Made by a program: the position numbers and the translations under genes. A model generated the notes under the pieces. That model was given only the letters and a program-made list of their open reading frames with translations. It had not been told where the DNA came from and did not search any database. A DNA stretch of 64,000 bases from Dehalococcoidia bacterium (GTDB taxonomy: Bacteria; Chloroflexota; Dehalococcoidia; E44-bin15), in assembly GCA_035528575.1 (NCBI GenBank), contig DATKYK010000016.1, positions 1 to 64,000 of the forward strand. The letters run 5' to 3'. This document shows, piece by piece, positions 27,144 to 35,750 of the stretch. Position 1 is the stretch's first letter, and every line of letters starts with the position of its first letter.

Positions 27144-29366
27144 ATGGCTAAGCAGGGAGAGATCAAAAAGACGGTATGCACCTTTTGTACCGGCAACTGC
27201 GGCATGCTCGTTCACGTTGAAGATGGCAGGATAGTGAAGCTCGAGCCCAACCGGAAGCACCCCCTTAGCCGCGGGTTTGCCTGCGAAAGGAACCGCCTGG
27301 CACTAAAATGGCTCTACCACCCGGAGCAGCTAATGTATCCCTTGAAGCGGGACGGTGAGCGGGGAGAGGGCAAGTGGAAAAGGATAACATGGGAGCAGGC
27401 ACTGGCCGAGATAGGTGACAAGCTAAACGAGCTAAAGGCTAAATACGGGCCGGAGATGCTGGGTATCTTCGAGGGCACTGCCCGCGGCAATGATTACTGG
27501 CCCCGGGGTCGCTTCCTCAGCCTTTTCGGCAATCCCCATAATATATTCGCTGCTGGCACCATCTGCAGCGCCAACGTTATGTCAATGAATGCCGCTATCA
27601 TGGGCGATGTCAGCGGCTTCGCAGGGAACATCAACAAGTCCAACTGTGTCGTATACTGGGGTACCGACCCTTCGCAAGCTTGGCACAGAGCCTGGGCAGC
27701 GATGCTCAACCAGAAAAAGAGGCGTGATGTGAAGGTTATCGCTATTGACCCCAGGCGCACCAAGACCACCGAGATCGCTGACATATGGCTTCAGCTTAGG
27801 CCGGGCACCGATACCGCGCTCGCACTGGCCTGGCTGAATGTGATTATCAACGAGGAGCTTTACGATAAAGACTTCGTTAAGCATTGGACTGTGGGCTTCG
27901 ATGAGCTCAAAGAGCGTGTTCAACAGTACCCGCCAGAGAGAGTCGCCGAAATCACCGGCGTGCCCGCGGGGAAGATCATCGACGCTGCACGTATGTACGC
28001 TACCACCAAGCCGGCCTTTATACCCTACTCGGTCGCCATCGACCAGCTTGGGTTGAACGGTACCCGCACCGAGCAGTGCCGGGTCATCATGCGGGCCATA
28101 ACCGGCGACCTCGGTGTCTGGGGCGGCGAGCTGATCACGCGACCGGGGCAGAGGATTAACGGCGGAAAGTTCATAACCGAGGCGGAGCTTATCATGATAG
28201 ACCGCCTCTCCCCGGAGGAAAGGCGAAAGCAGATGGGGGCCGATGTGTGCCGTCTCTTGAGCCTCACCGGCTGGAGCCTGACCTCGGAGTACATCGGGCG
28301 GGTTTACGGTGTGCCTGCACCGGTAGGAGTCCAGACCAATGCCCATACACCGATGCTGTGGCGTTCCATCCTCAGCGGAGAGCCGTACCCCATAAAGGCG
28401 CTTATCGCCTGGGGCTCAAACCCGCTTTCCTGGGCCGGCAATATCAAGCTGGCCTATGAGGCGATGAAAAGCCCCAACCTGGAGCTCAATGTGGTCCAGG
28501 AGCTGTGGATGACCCCATCCGCCCAAATAGCCGACTATGTGCTGCCCGGCGCAAGCTGGATGGAGCGTCCGATGTGCAGCAACATGATGGACTTCGGCAG
28601 CATGGTAATCGGCGGCGAGCGACCCATACCTCCGCTGGGGGAGCGCCGCGACGTCTATGAGCTCTTCCGCGGACTTGCTCTCGCCGTGGGGCAGAGTGAG
28701 GAGTACTGGCCATGGAGGACTCTGGAAGAGGCCAGTGAATACCGCCTCAATCCAACCGGTATAAGCTTCAAAGAGTTCGTAGAGAGGATGGTTCTGTTCC
28801 CTGACGAGTTCGACCTCCAGCCCTGGCTGAAGACCGGCTTTCCTACCCCTTCGGGAAAGGTTGAACTATACTCCAGCATCCTGGAAAAACTGGATTACGA
28901 TCCATTGCCCCACTATGAAGAGCCTCCGGAAAGCCCGATCAGCACCCCCGGGGTTGCCCGGGATTACCCCCTTATTCTGAACACGGGAGGCACCTTCATG
29001 CCCATGTTTAAGTCCGAGTTCATGCAGCGGGAGTTGGGCCGTATAAGACATCCCCACCCGCTTATGGATATACACCCCGATACCGCTCACAAGCTGGGGA
29101 TTGGTGATGGCGACTGGGCCTACATCGAGACCAGAAGAGGGAGGATCAGGCAGAAAGCAAGGTACAACGACGGTATACTGCCCAACGTGGTCAATTGCGA
29201 GGCCAACTGGTGGTTCCCAGAAATGCCAGCCGGCGAGCCGTCACTGAGCGGGGTCTGGGAATCCAATGCCAATGTTCTCACCCTTGATGAGCCTGAGGCC
29301 TGCGATGAGCTTTCAGGGGGCTGGTGCAACCGGGCACTATTATGCAAGGTATATCGGGCTCAGTAG
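27144..29366 (+). CDS. Molybdopterin-dependent oxidoreductase (DMSO reductase family)
   Basis: This 740-residue enzyme has the N-terminal [4Fe-4S] site C12, C15, C19 and C47, the bis-MGD domains (YWGTDPSQAWHRAW, IDPRRTKTTEIAD, WGSNPL) and the C-terminal molydopterin-binding barrel (HPDTAHKLGIGDGDWAYIET). Cys141 in AAGTICSAN is the likely Mo or W ligand. I chose the ATG at 27144 (MAKQGEIKK) over an upstream ATG that lies inside the previous gene. There is no Tat signal, so it is cytoplasmic, and no adjacent Fe-S or membrane subunit. The family ranges from thiosulfate reductases to acetylene hydratase-like enzymes; the substrate is open. Confidence 0.9.
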   Translation: MAKQGEIKKTVCTFCTGNCGMLVHVEDGRIVKLEPNRKHPLSRGFACERNRLALKWLYHPEQLMYPLKRDGERGEGKWKRITWEQALAEIGDKLNELKAKYGPEMLGIFEGTARGNDYWPRGRFLSLFGNPHNIFAAGTICSANVMSMNAAIMGDVSGFAGNINKSNCVVYWGTDPSQAWHRAWAAMLNQKKRRDVKVIAIDPRRTKTTEIADIWLQLRPGTDTALALAWLNVIINEELYDKDFVKHWTVGFDELKERVQQYPPERVAEITGVPAGKIIDAARMYATTKPAFIPYSVAIDQLGLNGTRTEQCRVIMRAITGDLGVWGGELITRPGQRINGGKFITEAELIMIDRLSPEERRKQMGADVCRLLSLTGWSLTSEYIGRVYGVPAPVGVQTNAHTPMLWRSILSGEPYPIKALIAWGSNPLSWAGNIKLAYEAMKSPNLELNVVQELWMTPSAQIADYVLPGASWMERPMCSNMMDFGSMVIGGERPIPPLGERRDVYELFRGLALAVGQSEEYWPWRTLEEASEYRLNPTGISFKEFVERMVLFPDEFDLQPWLKTGFPTPSGKVELYSSILEKLDYDPLPHYEEPPESPISTPGVARDYPLILNTGGTFMPMFKSEFMQRELGRIRHPHPLMDIHPDTAHKLGIGDGDWAYIETRRGRIRQKARYNDGILPNVVNCEANWWFPEMPAGEPSLSGVWESNANVLTLDEPEACDELSGGWCNRALLCKVYRAQ

Positions 29367-29956
29367 CGCCCGGCTCTGGCTTCAAGCAGTCCTTCCCAGG
29401 GGAGATCATCAAAGTAGCCATGGTCCTGAACGTATTCGATGTGTAATTTTCCCTCTCGATTATAGCGGTGAAACTGAGCATCGCTCCTGCCGTCGAAATC
29501 AACCGGAATAATCCGGTTCTTTTTGCACATTTTCAAATCGAAGGCCGGCGTGGCCTTGACCCACTTTCTATCTAGATAGAAGGAAACATAGCCATGATAG
29601 ATAAATAGGTTTTCCCCTCTCATTGCATCGGCTAACTTCTTGGGAATAATGTAGTTGCGGATATCGGCAAACCCCAGTTTGGTAGGAATGCCTGAAGCCC
29701 TGGCCAGAGCAGCCAGAAGTATCGCTTTCTGGACACAATATCCTTCGCCTCGCTTTAAAGTTATACTTGCCCTATTGTCCTCAAGAGTATAAAGTGGCAC
29801 GTAGGGATTATACTTGATCCCGTCCCTCACGAAATAGAAAAGGGCCTTGGCCCTATCTACCGTCGTTTCCTGATCCATGGTTAAGATCTGCGCTTTTTCC
29901 TTTACCGACTCCTCTTCACAATCGATAGTATAGGTACAATTTAAATATCTTTGCAT
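29360..29956 (-). CDS. Transglutaminase-like (cysteine protease fold) protein
   Basis: This 198-residue protein has the transglutaminase core triad: Cys in GEGYCVQKAILLAALARA near residue 73, His in YHGYVSFYL near 121 and Asp in KATPAFDL near 138. Bacterial members act as proteases, amidases or peptide-modifying enzymes. No signal peptide or membrane span is visible, so it is cytoplasmic. It converges with the molybdopterin enzyme, overlapping its end by seven bases, and diverges from the aldehyde oxidoreductase through a symmetric promoter region. Function unknown. Confidence 0.85.
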   Translation of the reverse strand: MQRYLNCTYTIDCEEESVKEKAQILTMDQETTVDRAKALFYFVRDGIKYNPYVPLYTLEDNRASITLKRGEGYCVQKAILLAALARASGIPTKLGFADIRNYIIPKKLADAMRGENLFIYHGYVSFYLDRKWVKATPAFDLKMCKKNRIIPVDFDGRSDAQFHRYNREGKLHIEYVQDHGYFDDLPWEGLLEARAGRY

Positions 29957-29982
29957 GGTTGAACCCCAGAAGGCCTGTTAAA

Positions 29983-29991
29983 ATTATACCA
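29983..29991 (-). promoter_or_regulatory. Extended -10 box for the transglutaminase-like gene
   Basis: The minus strand reads TGGTATAAT, an extended -10 element, about 27 bases before the start at 29956. It is the mirror image of the box at 30008-30016. No -35 is obvious. Confidence 0.55.
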
Positions 29992-30007
29992 TACGGCGGC
30001 GGTGATT

Positions 30008-30016
30008 TGGTATAAT
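30008..30016 (+). promoter_or_regulatory. Extended -10 box for the aldehyde oxidoreductase gene
   Basis: TGGTATAAT on the plus strand, 44 bases before the start at 30061, which itself follows GGGAGGCTTT. It forms a perfect 9-base inverted repeat with 29983-29991, 16 bases apart. Confidence 0.55.
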
Positions 30017-30060
30017 GAGGGAGCGCTTGGGAGCTAATGGGAGGCAAAGGGAGGCTTTAG

Positions 30061-31992
30061 ATGACATCCTTCGGGTATAGCGGTAAGATCCTTAGGGTAG
30101 ACCTGTCCTCGGGAAACACTACACAGATTTCCACAATGGACTATGCCGATAGCTTTCTCGGTGGCAGGGGCATTGGCACCAGGCTCTATTGGGATGAGGT
30201 AAGCCCCCATATAAAAGCATTCGACGCTGAGAATCGGCTAATGTTTATGACCGGCCCGCTCAACGGTTTCACCGGACTTGCCGGTTCCAGATGGGGTATA
30301 TACGGTAAATCTCCAGCCACTAGTCCTGAATGCTTCACCTACTGCAATCTGGGAGGAAGCTGGGGTGCCCACCTAAAGTTTGCCGGTTACGATGGGATAG
30401 TGATTCAGGGCAAATCGGAGAAACCGGTTTACCTTGTAATACAAGATGGCAATACCCAGATAAAGGACGCTTCTCACCTGTGGGGCATGGGCGCCATCGA
30501 GGCGAGAAAGGCGTTGAAGGCGGAGCTGGGAAGCTCTGTAAGGGTGGCGGCTATAGGACCTGCCGGCGAGAACCTGGTCAGCTTTGCCATTGTGCTCGCA
30601 GATGATGGCGCTTCAGGTTCCGGTGGTCTCGGCGCGGTGATGGGTGCCAAGAAGCTAAAGGCCATTGCCGTGAGTGGCAGCAGCAAGCTAACCGCGGCCG
30701 ACCCGGAAGGGCTTCGCGAGGTGGCAAAATATGCCCGTAAGCTGACAAAGGGCATGCCAATGGTGCAGAAAGGGCTAATGCCAGGCCCGAGGATGCGGCA
30801 GGTGGCCTGTTATGGCTGCATCCGGGGCTGCATCAGAGCAGACTGCGAGGCAAAGGACGGGACACGCAGTAAGTACATGTGCACTGGTGCCCAGTTCTAC
30901 CAGGATGCGGCCAAATGGTACTACGGAGAATGGCTGCCCGAGAGCATTGAGGTGCCATTCTACGCCAATATGCTCTGCGACGATTACGGGGTCGACACCA
31001 ATTCCATCGCGGCAATGCTGATCTGGCTGGGAAGGTGCTACCGTGGGGGTATCCTCACCGATGCCGATACCGGTATGTCCATATTAAAGATGGGCAGCCT
31101 CGATTTCATAGAGACCCTGGTGAAGAAGATTTCCATGAGGGATGGGTTCGGGGATATTCTCGCCCGCGGCACCGTTAGAGCAGCCGAGTCCCTGGGGGGA
31201 AAAGCCAGAGAGTTTATTACCTACTACGTATCCAGAGCCGGACACCTTACGCTTTATGAACCCCGCTTGTTCGTCGCCCACGGGCTTATGTATGCCATGG
31301 AACCGAGGCAGCCCATTAACCAGCTACACGAAATGGGCCTGCCGCTTTACCAGTGGCTGGACTGGGTAAATAAGGTTCAGACGGCATACCTCTCCAGCGA
31401 TGTGTTTCGCCGTATCGCCAAGAGGTTCTGGGGAAGCGAACTCGCTGTTGACTTCTCCACCTACGATGGAAAGGCCCTGGCGGTAAAGAAGATACAGGAT
31501 CGCCAGTGCTTAAGGGACAGCCTCGTGCTGTGCGATTTCGCACTGAATAATGCGGCAAGCGTCAGGTATTCGGAGGACCATGTAGGTGACCCTACCCTCG
31601 AGAGCAAGATGCTGCTGGCGGTTACTGGAAGGGAAATGGTTGAGGAGGAGCTAAACAGGATGGGTGAAAGGATATTCAACCTGCAAAGGGCCATTCTTGC
31701 AAGGGAAGGCCATCGTGGTAGAGAGAGCGACGTGCTCGATGAGTCTTTCTATACCAGACCGCTCAGAACTGTGGGTCTCAACCCCGAGTGCCAGGCGCCG
31801 GGGAAGGACGGGGAGGTGATCTCACGTAAGGGTGAAGTGGTGGACAGGGAGAGGTTTGAGACGATGAAAGACGAATACTATGGTCTGAGAGGATGGGATG
31901 TTGCCACCGGCCTTCAGACAAAGGCGACGCTGGAAGAAATCGGACTCGGCTATATTGTAGGCGATCTGGAGCGAGAGCAGCTTATAGCATGA
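30061..31992 (+). CDS. Aldehyde:ferredoxin oxidoreductase family protein
   Basis: This 643-residue tungstopterin enzyme interconverts aldehydes and carboxylates with ferredoxin. The N-terminal GKILRVDLSSG and FLGGRGIGTRL (pterin binding), GPLNGFTGLAGSRW and GPAGENLV are typical. The [4Fe-4S] cluster ligands are CYGCIRGC near residue 250 plus a distal Cys in the C-terminal domain (SLVLCDF near 500). Length is slightly above the usual 600-620. There is no signal peptide. A methyltransferase follows at 32124, and the molybdopterin enzyme upstream would need the same pterin cofactor. The natural aldehyde is unknown. Confidence 0.92.
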   Translation: MTSFGYSGKILRVDLSSGNTTQISTMDYADSFLGGRGIGTRLYWDEVSPHIKAFDAENRLMFMTGPLNGFTGLAGSRWGIYGKSPATSPECFTYCNLGGSWGAHLKFAGYDGIVIQGKSEKPVYLVIQDGNTQIKDASHLWGMGAIEARKALKAELGSSVRVAAIGPAGENLVSFAIVLADDGASGSGGLGAVMGAKKLKAIAVSGSSKLTAADPEGLREVAKYARKLTKGMPMVQKGLMPGPRMRQVACYGCIRGCIRADCEAKDGTRSKYMCTGAQFYQDAAKWYYGEWLPESIEVPFYANMLCDDYGVDTNSIAAMLIWLGRCYRGGILTDADTGMSILKMGSLDFIETLVKKISMRDGFGDILARGTVRAAESLGGKAREFITYYVSRAGHLTLYEPRLFVAHGLMYAMEPRQPINQLHEMGLPLYQWLDWVNKVQTAYLSSDVFRRIAKRFWGSELAVDFSTYDGKALAVKKIQDRQCLRDSLVLCDFALNNAASVRYSEDHVGDPTLESKMLLAVTGREMVEEELNRMGERIFNLQRAILAREGHRGRESDVLDESFYTRPLRTVGLNPECQAPGKDGEVISRKGEVVDRERFETMKDEYYGLRGWDVATGLQTKATLEEIGLGYIVGDLEREQLIA

Positions 31993-32123
31993 TGTCACGT
32001 TCCAATAGATGTTCGTAGTGAGCTTTGTTTAAATAATGCTTTCCACCAGAGGTCTTTCAGTTGCAGGAATATGCTTTGCAATTGGAAGTAAGTATAAGAG
32101 ATGAAAAAGATAAGGGGGATATC

Positions 32124-32744
32124 ATGGTTGCGAACCCTTGGTGGGCCCCATGGGCCCTGAACAGAATGATTGAACCTCTAATGCGAAGTCTCAGGTTTCA
32201 GACTCCGGTGTTAGCTGAAATGAATGCGGGGGACAGGGCACTGGATGTCTGCTGCGGTACGGGGGCACTGGCGCTTCATTATGCAAGTATGGGTGTTATT
32301 GCGGCCGGAATCGATTTAGATCCTCGTGTAATAGAGGTGGCAGAAAATAAGAGGAGAAAACTAGGCTTGAGCAATGTCTCATTCGAGACAGCGAATGCAC
32401 TAGATTTACCATTCGAGGACAACCTCTTTGATTACGCATCCATCGCTATGTCACTTCACGAAAACAGAAGGGTGGAGAGAGATAGAATGATCTCTGAAAT
32501 GAAAAGGGTGGTAAAGGAAGAAGGTACCCTGGTTTTTATTGATTACAAGGTCCCTTTACCACGGATTCCATCCTCCTATACATCCAAAGTCGTAGAGCTT
32601 ATTGCCGGGAGGGAACACAATAGGTATTTCAAGGATTATATTGAGCAAGGTGGATTGGACGGACTACTAGGTAAAAATCACCTGTACGAGGACAAAAGGG
32701 GCGAGCTTGGGCCACTAGCAATAATAACAACGCCAAACACCTAA
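32124..32744 (+). CDS. Class I SAM-dependent methyltransferase
   Basis: This 206-residue methyltransferase has motif I LDVCCGTGALALHYA, an acidic end of strand 2 (GIDLDPRVIEVA) and motif IV-like NLFDYASIAMSLHE, as in the UbiE/Methyltransf_11 group. I chose the ATG at 32124, which follows AAGGGGGATATC; a TTG start at 32061 would add 21 residues with no clear ribosome site. The substrate is unknown. The C-terminus (RYFKDYIEQGGLDGLL) is short for UbiE, so quinone methylation is uncertain. Confidence 0.85.
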   Translation: MVANPWWAPWALNRMIEPLMRSLRFQTPVLAEMNAGDRALDVCCGTGALALHYASMGVIAAGIDLDPRVIEVAENKRRKLGLSNVSFETANALDLPFEDNLFDYASIAMSLHENRRVERDRMISEMKRVVKEEGTLVFIDYKVPLPRIPSSYTSKVVELIAGREHNRYFKDYIEQGGLDGLLGKNHLYEDKRGELGPLAIITTPNT

Positions 32745-32806
32745 CACTTAATGGTCAGGTAAAAAATAATAACCTAAATGTATTTAAAAAAGTGTACCTA
32801 TTACTG

Positions 32807-33367
32807 CTACTCTTCCAGCGTTATATCCCACACACAGGCGGGCTCGTCCTTGCTCTTGCGGGGAGGCAGCTTGACCGCCGTCCACTTTATCTTGGGATTG
32901 AACCAGTCAGCCGACCTCTGATTATAAGGAATACATAGTCCCTCACACGCTTGCTTCAATAACGTCTCAGCATTGTGTTTCTCAAAATAGTCAAGAGCAT
33001 GACACTTGGTGATAGTGTATCTGCCATGATTTTTATCTATCAATTCGGTATCGATATGAAATAGCCCCCCAAGCGATGCGCTGGTCTGAATATATTTCAT
33101 AACCGATTCTACGTCATCTCCCCAGATATTCAAGGCCTCGCGGGTTCGGCGCACCTCACCCTTGGTGCCCCCTTCCCAAACCGCCACATCATGCTCGAAA
33201 GCCACCTGGTCGCCATACTTTTGCCTCAATAGTGCCAGCCATATTCCATCTATTCCCAGGTAGTCCTTGCACGCGGCAGCGTATAACCTTATGAGCGCCT
33301 CCTTGGAGAAATCCTCGAGTTTTACGTCTTGCTTAAACGGGCCACTGTAATCCTTTAACTCTGCCAT
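32807..33367 (-). CDS. DUF6125-like protein (paralogue 3)
   Basis: This 186-residue protein is a more distant relative of the tandem pair at 26019 and 26573. It shares the DYSGPF N-terminus, an IDGIWLALLRQKYGDQVAFEHD segment split across the same helix, a WGDDVESVMKYIQ block and the C-terminal WFNPK...KLPPR...CVWDITLEE. The paired Cys before the terminal Trp in paralogues 1 and 2 is here A-C, so one Cys is lost. AGGAGG lies nine bases before the ATG. It is a single gene, convergent with the methyltransferase. Function unknown. Confidence 0.75.
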   Translation of the reverse strand: MAELKDYSGPFKQDVKLEDFSKEALIRLYAAACKDYLGIDGIWLALLRQKYGDQVAFEHDVAVWEGGTKGEVRRTREALNIWGDDVESVMKYIQTSASLGGLFHIDTELIDKNHGRYTITKCHALDYFEKHNAETLLKQACEGLCIPYNQRSADWFNPKIKWTAVKLPPRKSKDEPACVWDITLEE

Positions 33368-33915
33368 CTTGAACCTCCTTTTTTTATATTATATATAGAG
33401 TGCCTGTTGCACAAATCAATAGCTTGAACAAATTCCTACACCAGGCCTGCCAAAATCGCTATTGTAATGGCATGACGGCTTCACTGCTGAGCTTAAGACA
33501 AGCTTTCCAATGGGCCTACTTCCCTAATATAATGAGATGGTCTTGTTTTGGAGACAAGCTCTGAAGAGCGTAATTATTCACAGTAACGGTTATCCCTCGC
33601 TAATAATTATAGTCTGTCATCTATATGGCAATACGCTCTTCGGTACTGCCCCAGCCCTCTGTATTTTAACCTAGAGTGTGAGCCTTGTAAACACACTGTA
33701 GTAATGCTTCCTTAAAAACTGTCGCGACCATTGGAAATATGATGTGCAATTAAAATAGGTGCCCTTAAACAGAGAGCGACTATTCCCCTTGACAAATGAT
33801 ATAATATCCATCAACCTTATTTGCAGTAAGTGGCAACCACTCTCAAGCATATCAGTTTGAGAAAAGGTTTGAAGCGGTAGTGAGATAAAGTACATAAAGG
33901 GACAATCGACATAGG
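33368..33915. other. 548-base intergenic region
   Basis: Both flanking genes diverge from here. I see no gene, tRNA or repeat of the window's families. A TTGACA near 33789 is followed by TATAAT only four bases later, which is too close to be a normal promoter pair. The rest is featureless. Confidence 0.5.
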
Positions 33916-34302
33916 ATGCTGTTGAGACTCACGCTCTTATTTGTGCTTATTCCACTTGTTGAGCTGGCAATTCTGGTTTATCTGGGGACCATTATAGGCG
34001 CTTTTTATACCGTACTCATCGTAGTATTAACCGGTATTCTAGGTGCTATTTTGACAAGGAGTCAGGGCCTGGCTACCCTTTCTAGAATTCGCAGCAATCT
34101 TCAGCGTGGCATCTTGCCCGCTAATGAGCTCTTTGATGGAGCCTTGATTCTTGTCGGTGGTTTGTTGTTGCTAACACCGGGAATTATTACAGACATTTTC
34201 GGGCTCGCTGTCTTGGTTCCTCAGACAAGACACGTCATTGGAAGGTTGTTTCGTAGCCTGATATATCGTAGGATACAGAGGAGGCAAATTCAATATCGAT
34301 AA
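33916..34302 (+). CDS. fxsA: FxsA family membrane protein
   Basis: This 128-residue cytoplasmic membrane protein has three hydrophobic segments (about 4-22, 26-45 and 75-102) with the family blocks PLVELAILVYLG, GAILTRSQGLATL and DGALILVGGLLLLTPGIITD. The basic tail RRIQRRQIQYR is cytoplasmic. FxsA homologues are known mainly from E. coli, where overexpression relieves F exclusion of phage T7; the normal role is not established. It lies 24 bases upstream of the orphan 238-residue gene. Confidence 0.92.
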   Translation: MLLRLTLLFVLIPLVELAILVYLGTIIGAFYTVLIVVLTGILGAILTRSQGLATLSRIRSNLQRGILPANELFDGALILVGGLLLLTPGIITDIFGLAVLVPQTRHVIGRLFRSLIYRRIQRRQIQYR

Positions 34303-34326
34303 CTGACGTAGTGCTCGGAGGGGGAT

Positions 34327-35043
34327 ATGAAAGCTTATATGATCGCATCCTGGTTTCGTATGAAGGGTATACTTGGCAAGATACAGGCGAGGTCTCAGGA
34401 TGTGGTTCCTTATACATCCAAGTCGGCGAGAGGTAAACAGAGCCAACGGTATTTACCCATAGATTTTTTAGAAGCAGAATTGCCTCCAAATATTTATGCT
34501 TTCCTGTTCGACATTTTTGATAGGTGTATGGGGAGCAAGTCGGATGTCATTACCGCGCTGGACGGACTCGATAAGTCGAGTATCGTCGATAGATTACTAA
34601 ATATAATACAGGTTAATGACGCCTATTCCGAAATCGCAGCACGTGAGGCCAAATCTTTTGAGGTTAGGGATTTTCGCCAGGTTCTGGGGTGGCGGATGTG
34701 GCTATTCATATTGGCTAACTATAAATATATAGCTTCTCCTGCAGATCACGGGGAGAGCGCAAAACAATTTGAAGATTATCTGGACAGCCATGTAAAGATG
34801 CTTAAATCTATTGCGACGTCAGCTCACGAAGCTGGCGACTGGGATACGTTCCTGCTGACTGCAGGGTTTTGTCAATGGTCGGGATGGCTAAAATGGCGTG
34901 ACGAGATATGGCAGATAATTATTGACCAAATTGGCCAACCGGCAATTATCGACCAACTTGAAGTGATAGAGAAAAAACCGCGGATGTTAATAGAGAAATT
35001 GTCTCTTCATCACTCGAAGCTCTTGCTAATGAAGGCTGAGTAA
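34327..35043 (+). CDS. Hypothetical soluble protein, 238 residues
   Basis: I do not recognise a family. The start follows CGGAGGGGGAT. The N-terminal 40 residues are basic, followed by a mostly helical chain with many aromatic residues (LGWRMWLFILANYKYI near 120, FCQWSGWLKWRDEIWQIII near 180). There is no signal peptide and no clear membrane segment. It follows fxsA by 24 bases and is probably co-transcribed with it. A MITE-like repeat begins 18 bases after its stop. Confidence 0.7.
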   Translation: MKAYMIASWFRMKGILGKIQARSQDVVPYTSKSARGKQSQRYLPIDFLEAELPPNIYAFLFDIFDRCMGSKSDVITALDGLDKSSIVDRLLNIIQVNDAYSEIAAREAKSFEVRDFRQVLGWRMWLFILANYKYIASPADHGESAKQFEDYLDSHVKMLKSIATSAHEAGDWDTFLLTAGFCQWSGWLKWRDEIWQIIIDQIGQPAIIDQLEVIEKKPRMLIEKLSLHHSKLLLMKAE

Positions 35044-35061
35044 AGATCGCTTATACCTTTT

Positions 35062-35186
35062 GAGACTGCTGAAATAGTCTCAATCAACCCCCTAATCCCC
35101 CACTATTGGGGGACTTTTTAAAGCTGGGGGATACCCCCAGACCCCCGGACCCGATACAATCGGGGCACCTCTTTTTCAGCGGTCTC
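35062..35186 (+). repeat. MITE-like element, copy B
   Basis: This 125-base element begins GAGACTGCTGAAATAGTCTC and ends CTCTTTTTCAGCGGTCTC, so about 15 bases at the ends form an inverted repeat. Internal hairpins form around the C and G runs. It is flanked by CTTTT on both sides (35057-35061 and 35187-35191), a possible target duplication. Its open frames are spurious. Confidence 0.85.
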
Positions 35187-35333
35187 CTTTTATAAACGAT
35201 AATCGGGAGGATTATTACGACATCGAACAACTGGGTATTTTCTCCATGAAAATTGCAGATGGCGCATGGGCCTCGTGAAGTCTCTGGCATTACGGCAATG
35301 ATGCCACCGCTCCTTTTAAATTCGGCCAGTTTC

Positions 35334-35747
35334 CTAACAAGCTTTGAAGGCTACATAGTATCTTTTACCTTCTTCTTGCTCCAGGAAGTCCACCGTTAGA
35401 GGGGTTCCTACTTTAACATTCTCCGGCTTCTTGGCGTCGAGTCCTAGAATCCGCCCGCTTATCTTCAGACCCTCATCCAGTTCCACAACTCCTACCAGAT
35501 AAGGGTTATCCCTATCATATCCCTCTTCTATGGTCCAGCTCTGGCCCACGGCGATGGAGGTGAAGGCTGCAAGCTTGCCCTTGCCCTTCATCTCCACCCA
35601 TTCCATGTCATTACCGTGGCACTTGGCACAGATGGAATGCGGTGGTAGATACATTGCTTGACATCCCTTGCACCTCGAAGCCATCAGTTTCCTCTCAGCG
35701 AGAAACTGATAGAATGAGGCGCTGTTAAAATCTCTCTCCTCAGCCAA
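35334..35747 (-). CDS. DUF35 Zn-ribbon/OB-fold protein, thiolase partner
   Basis: This 137-residue protein has an N-terminal helix, a zinc ribbon (C26, C29, C40, C43) and an OB fold with the GKLAAFTSI...YLVGVVELDEG pattern typical of DUF35. Three bases separate it from the upstream thiolase, so the two are translated together. DUF35 proteins are subunits of archaeal thiolase/HMGCS complexes and of BbsAB-type thiolases, where they help bind CoA. It is the free-standing counterpart of the domain fused to the HMGCS-like protein at 15842. Confidence 0.9.
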   Translation of the reverse strand: MAEERDFNSASFYQFLAERKLMASRCKGCQAMYLPPHSICAKCHGNDMEWVEMKGKGKLAAFTSIAVGQSWTIEEGYDRDNPYLVGVVELDEGLKISGRILGLDAKKPENVKVGTPLTVDFLEQEEGKRYYVAFKAC

Positions 35748-35750
35748 GGG

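Noticed and set aside
27582-28346. Long open frame on the minus strand opposite the molybdopterin oxidoreductase
   Set aside because: It mirrors a gene with clear family motifs; its translation has no family features and no ribosome site.
32061-32123. Upstream TTG start for the methyltransferase
   Set aside because: No ribosome site; the ATG at 32124 has one and fits the usual N-terminus.
33785-33805. TTGACA followed by TATAAT before fxsA
   Set aside because: The hexamers are four bases apart, too close for a sigma-70 promoter.
35084-35290. Small minus-strand frame after the 238-residue gene
   Set aside because: It lies mostly within MITE copy B and is made of its G and C runs.
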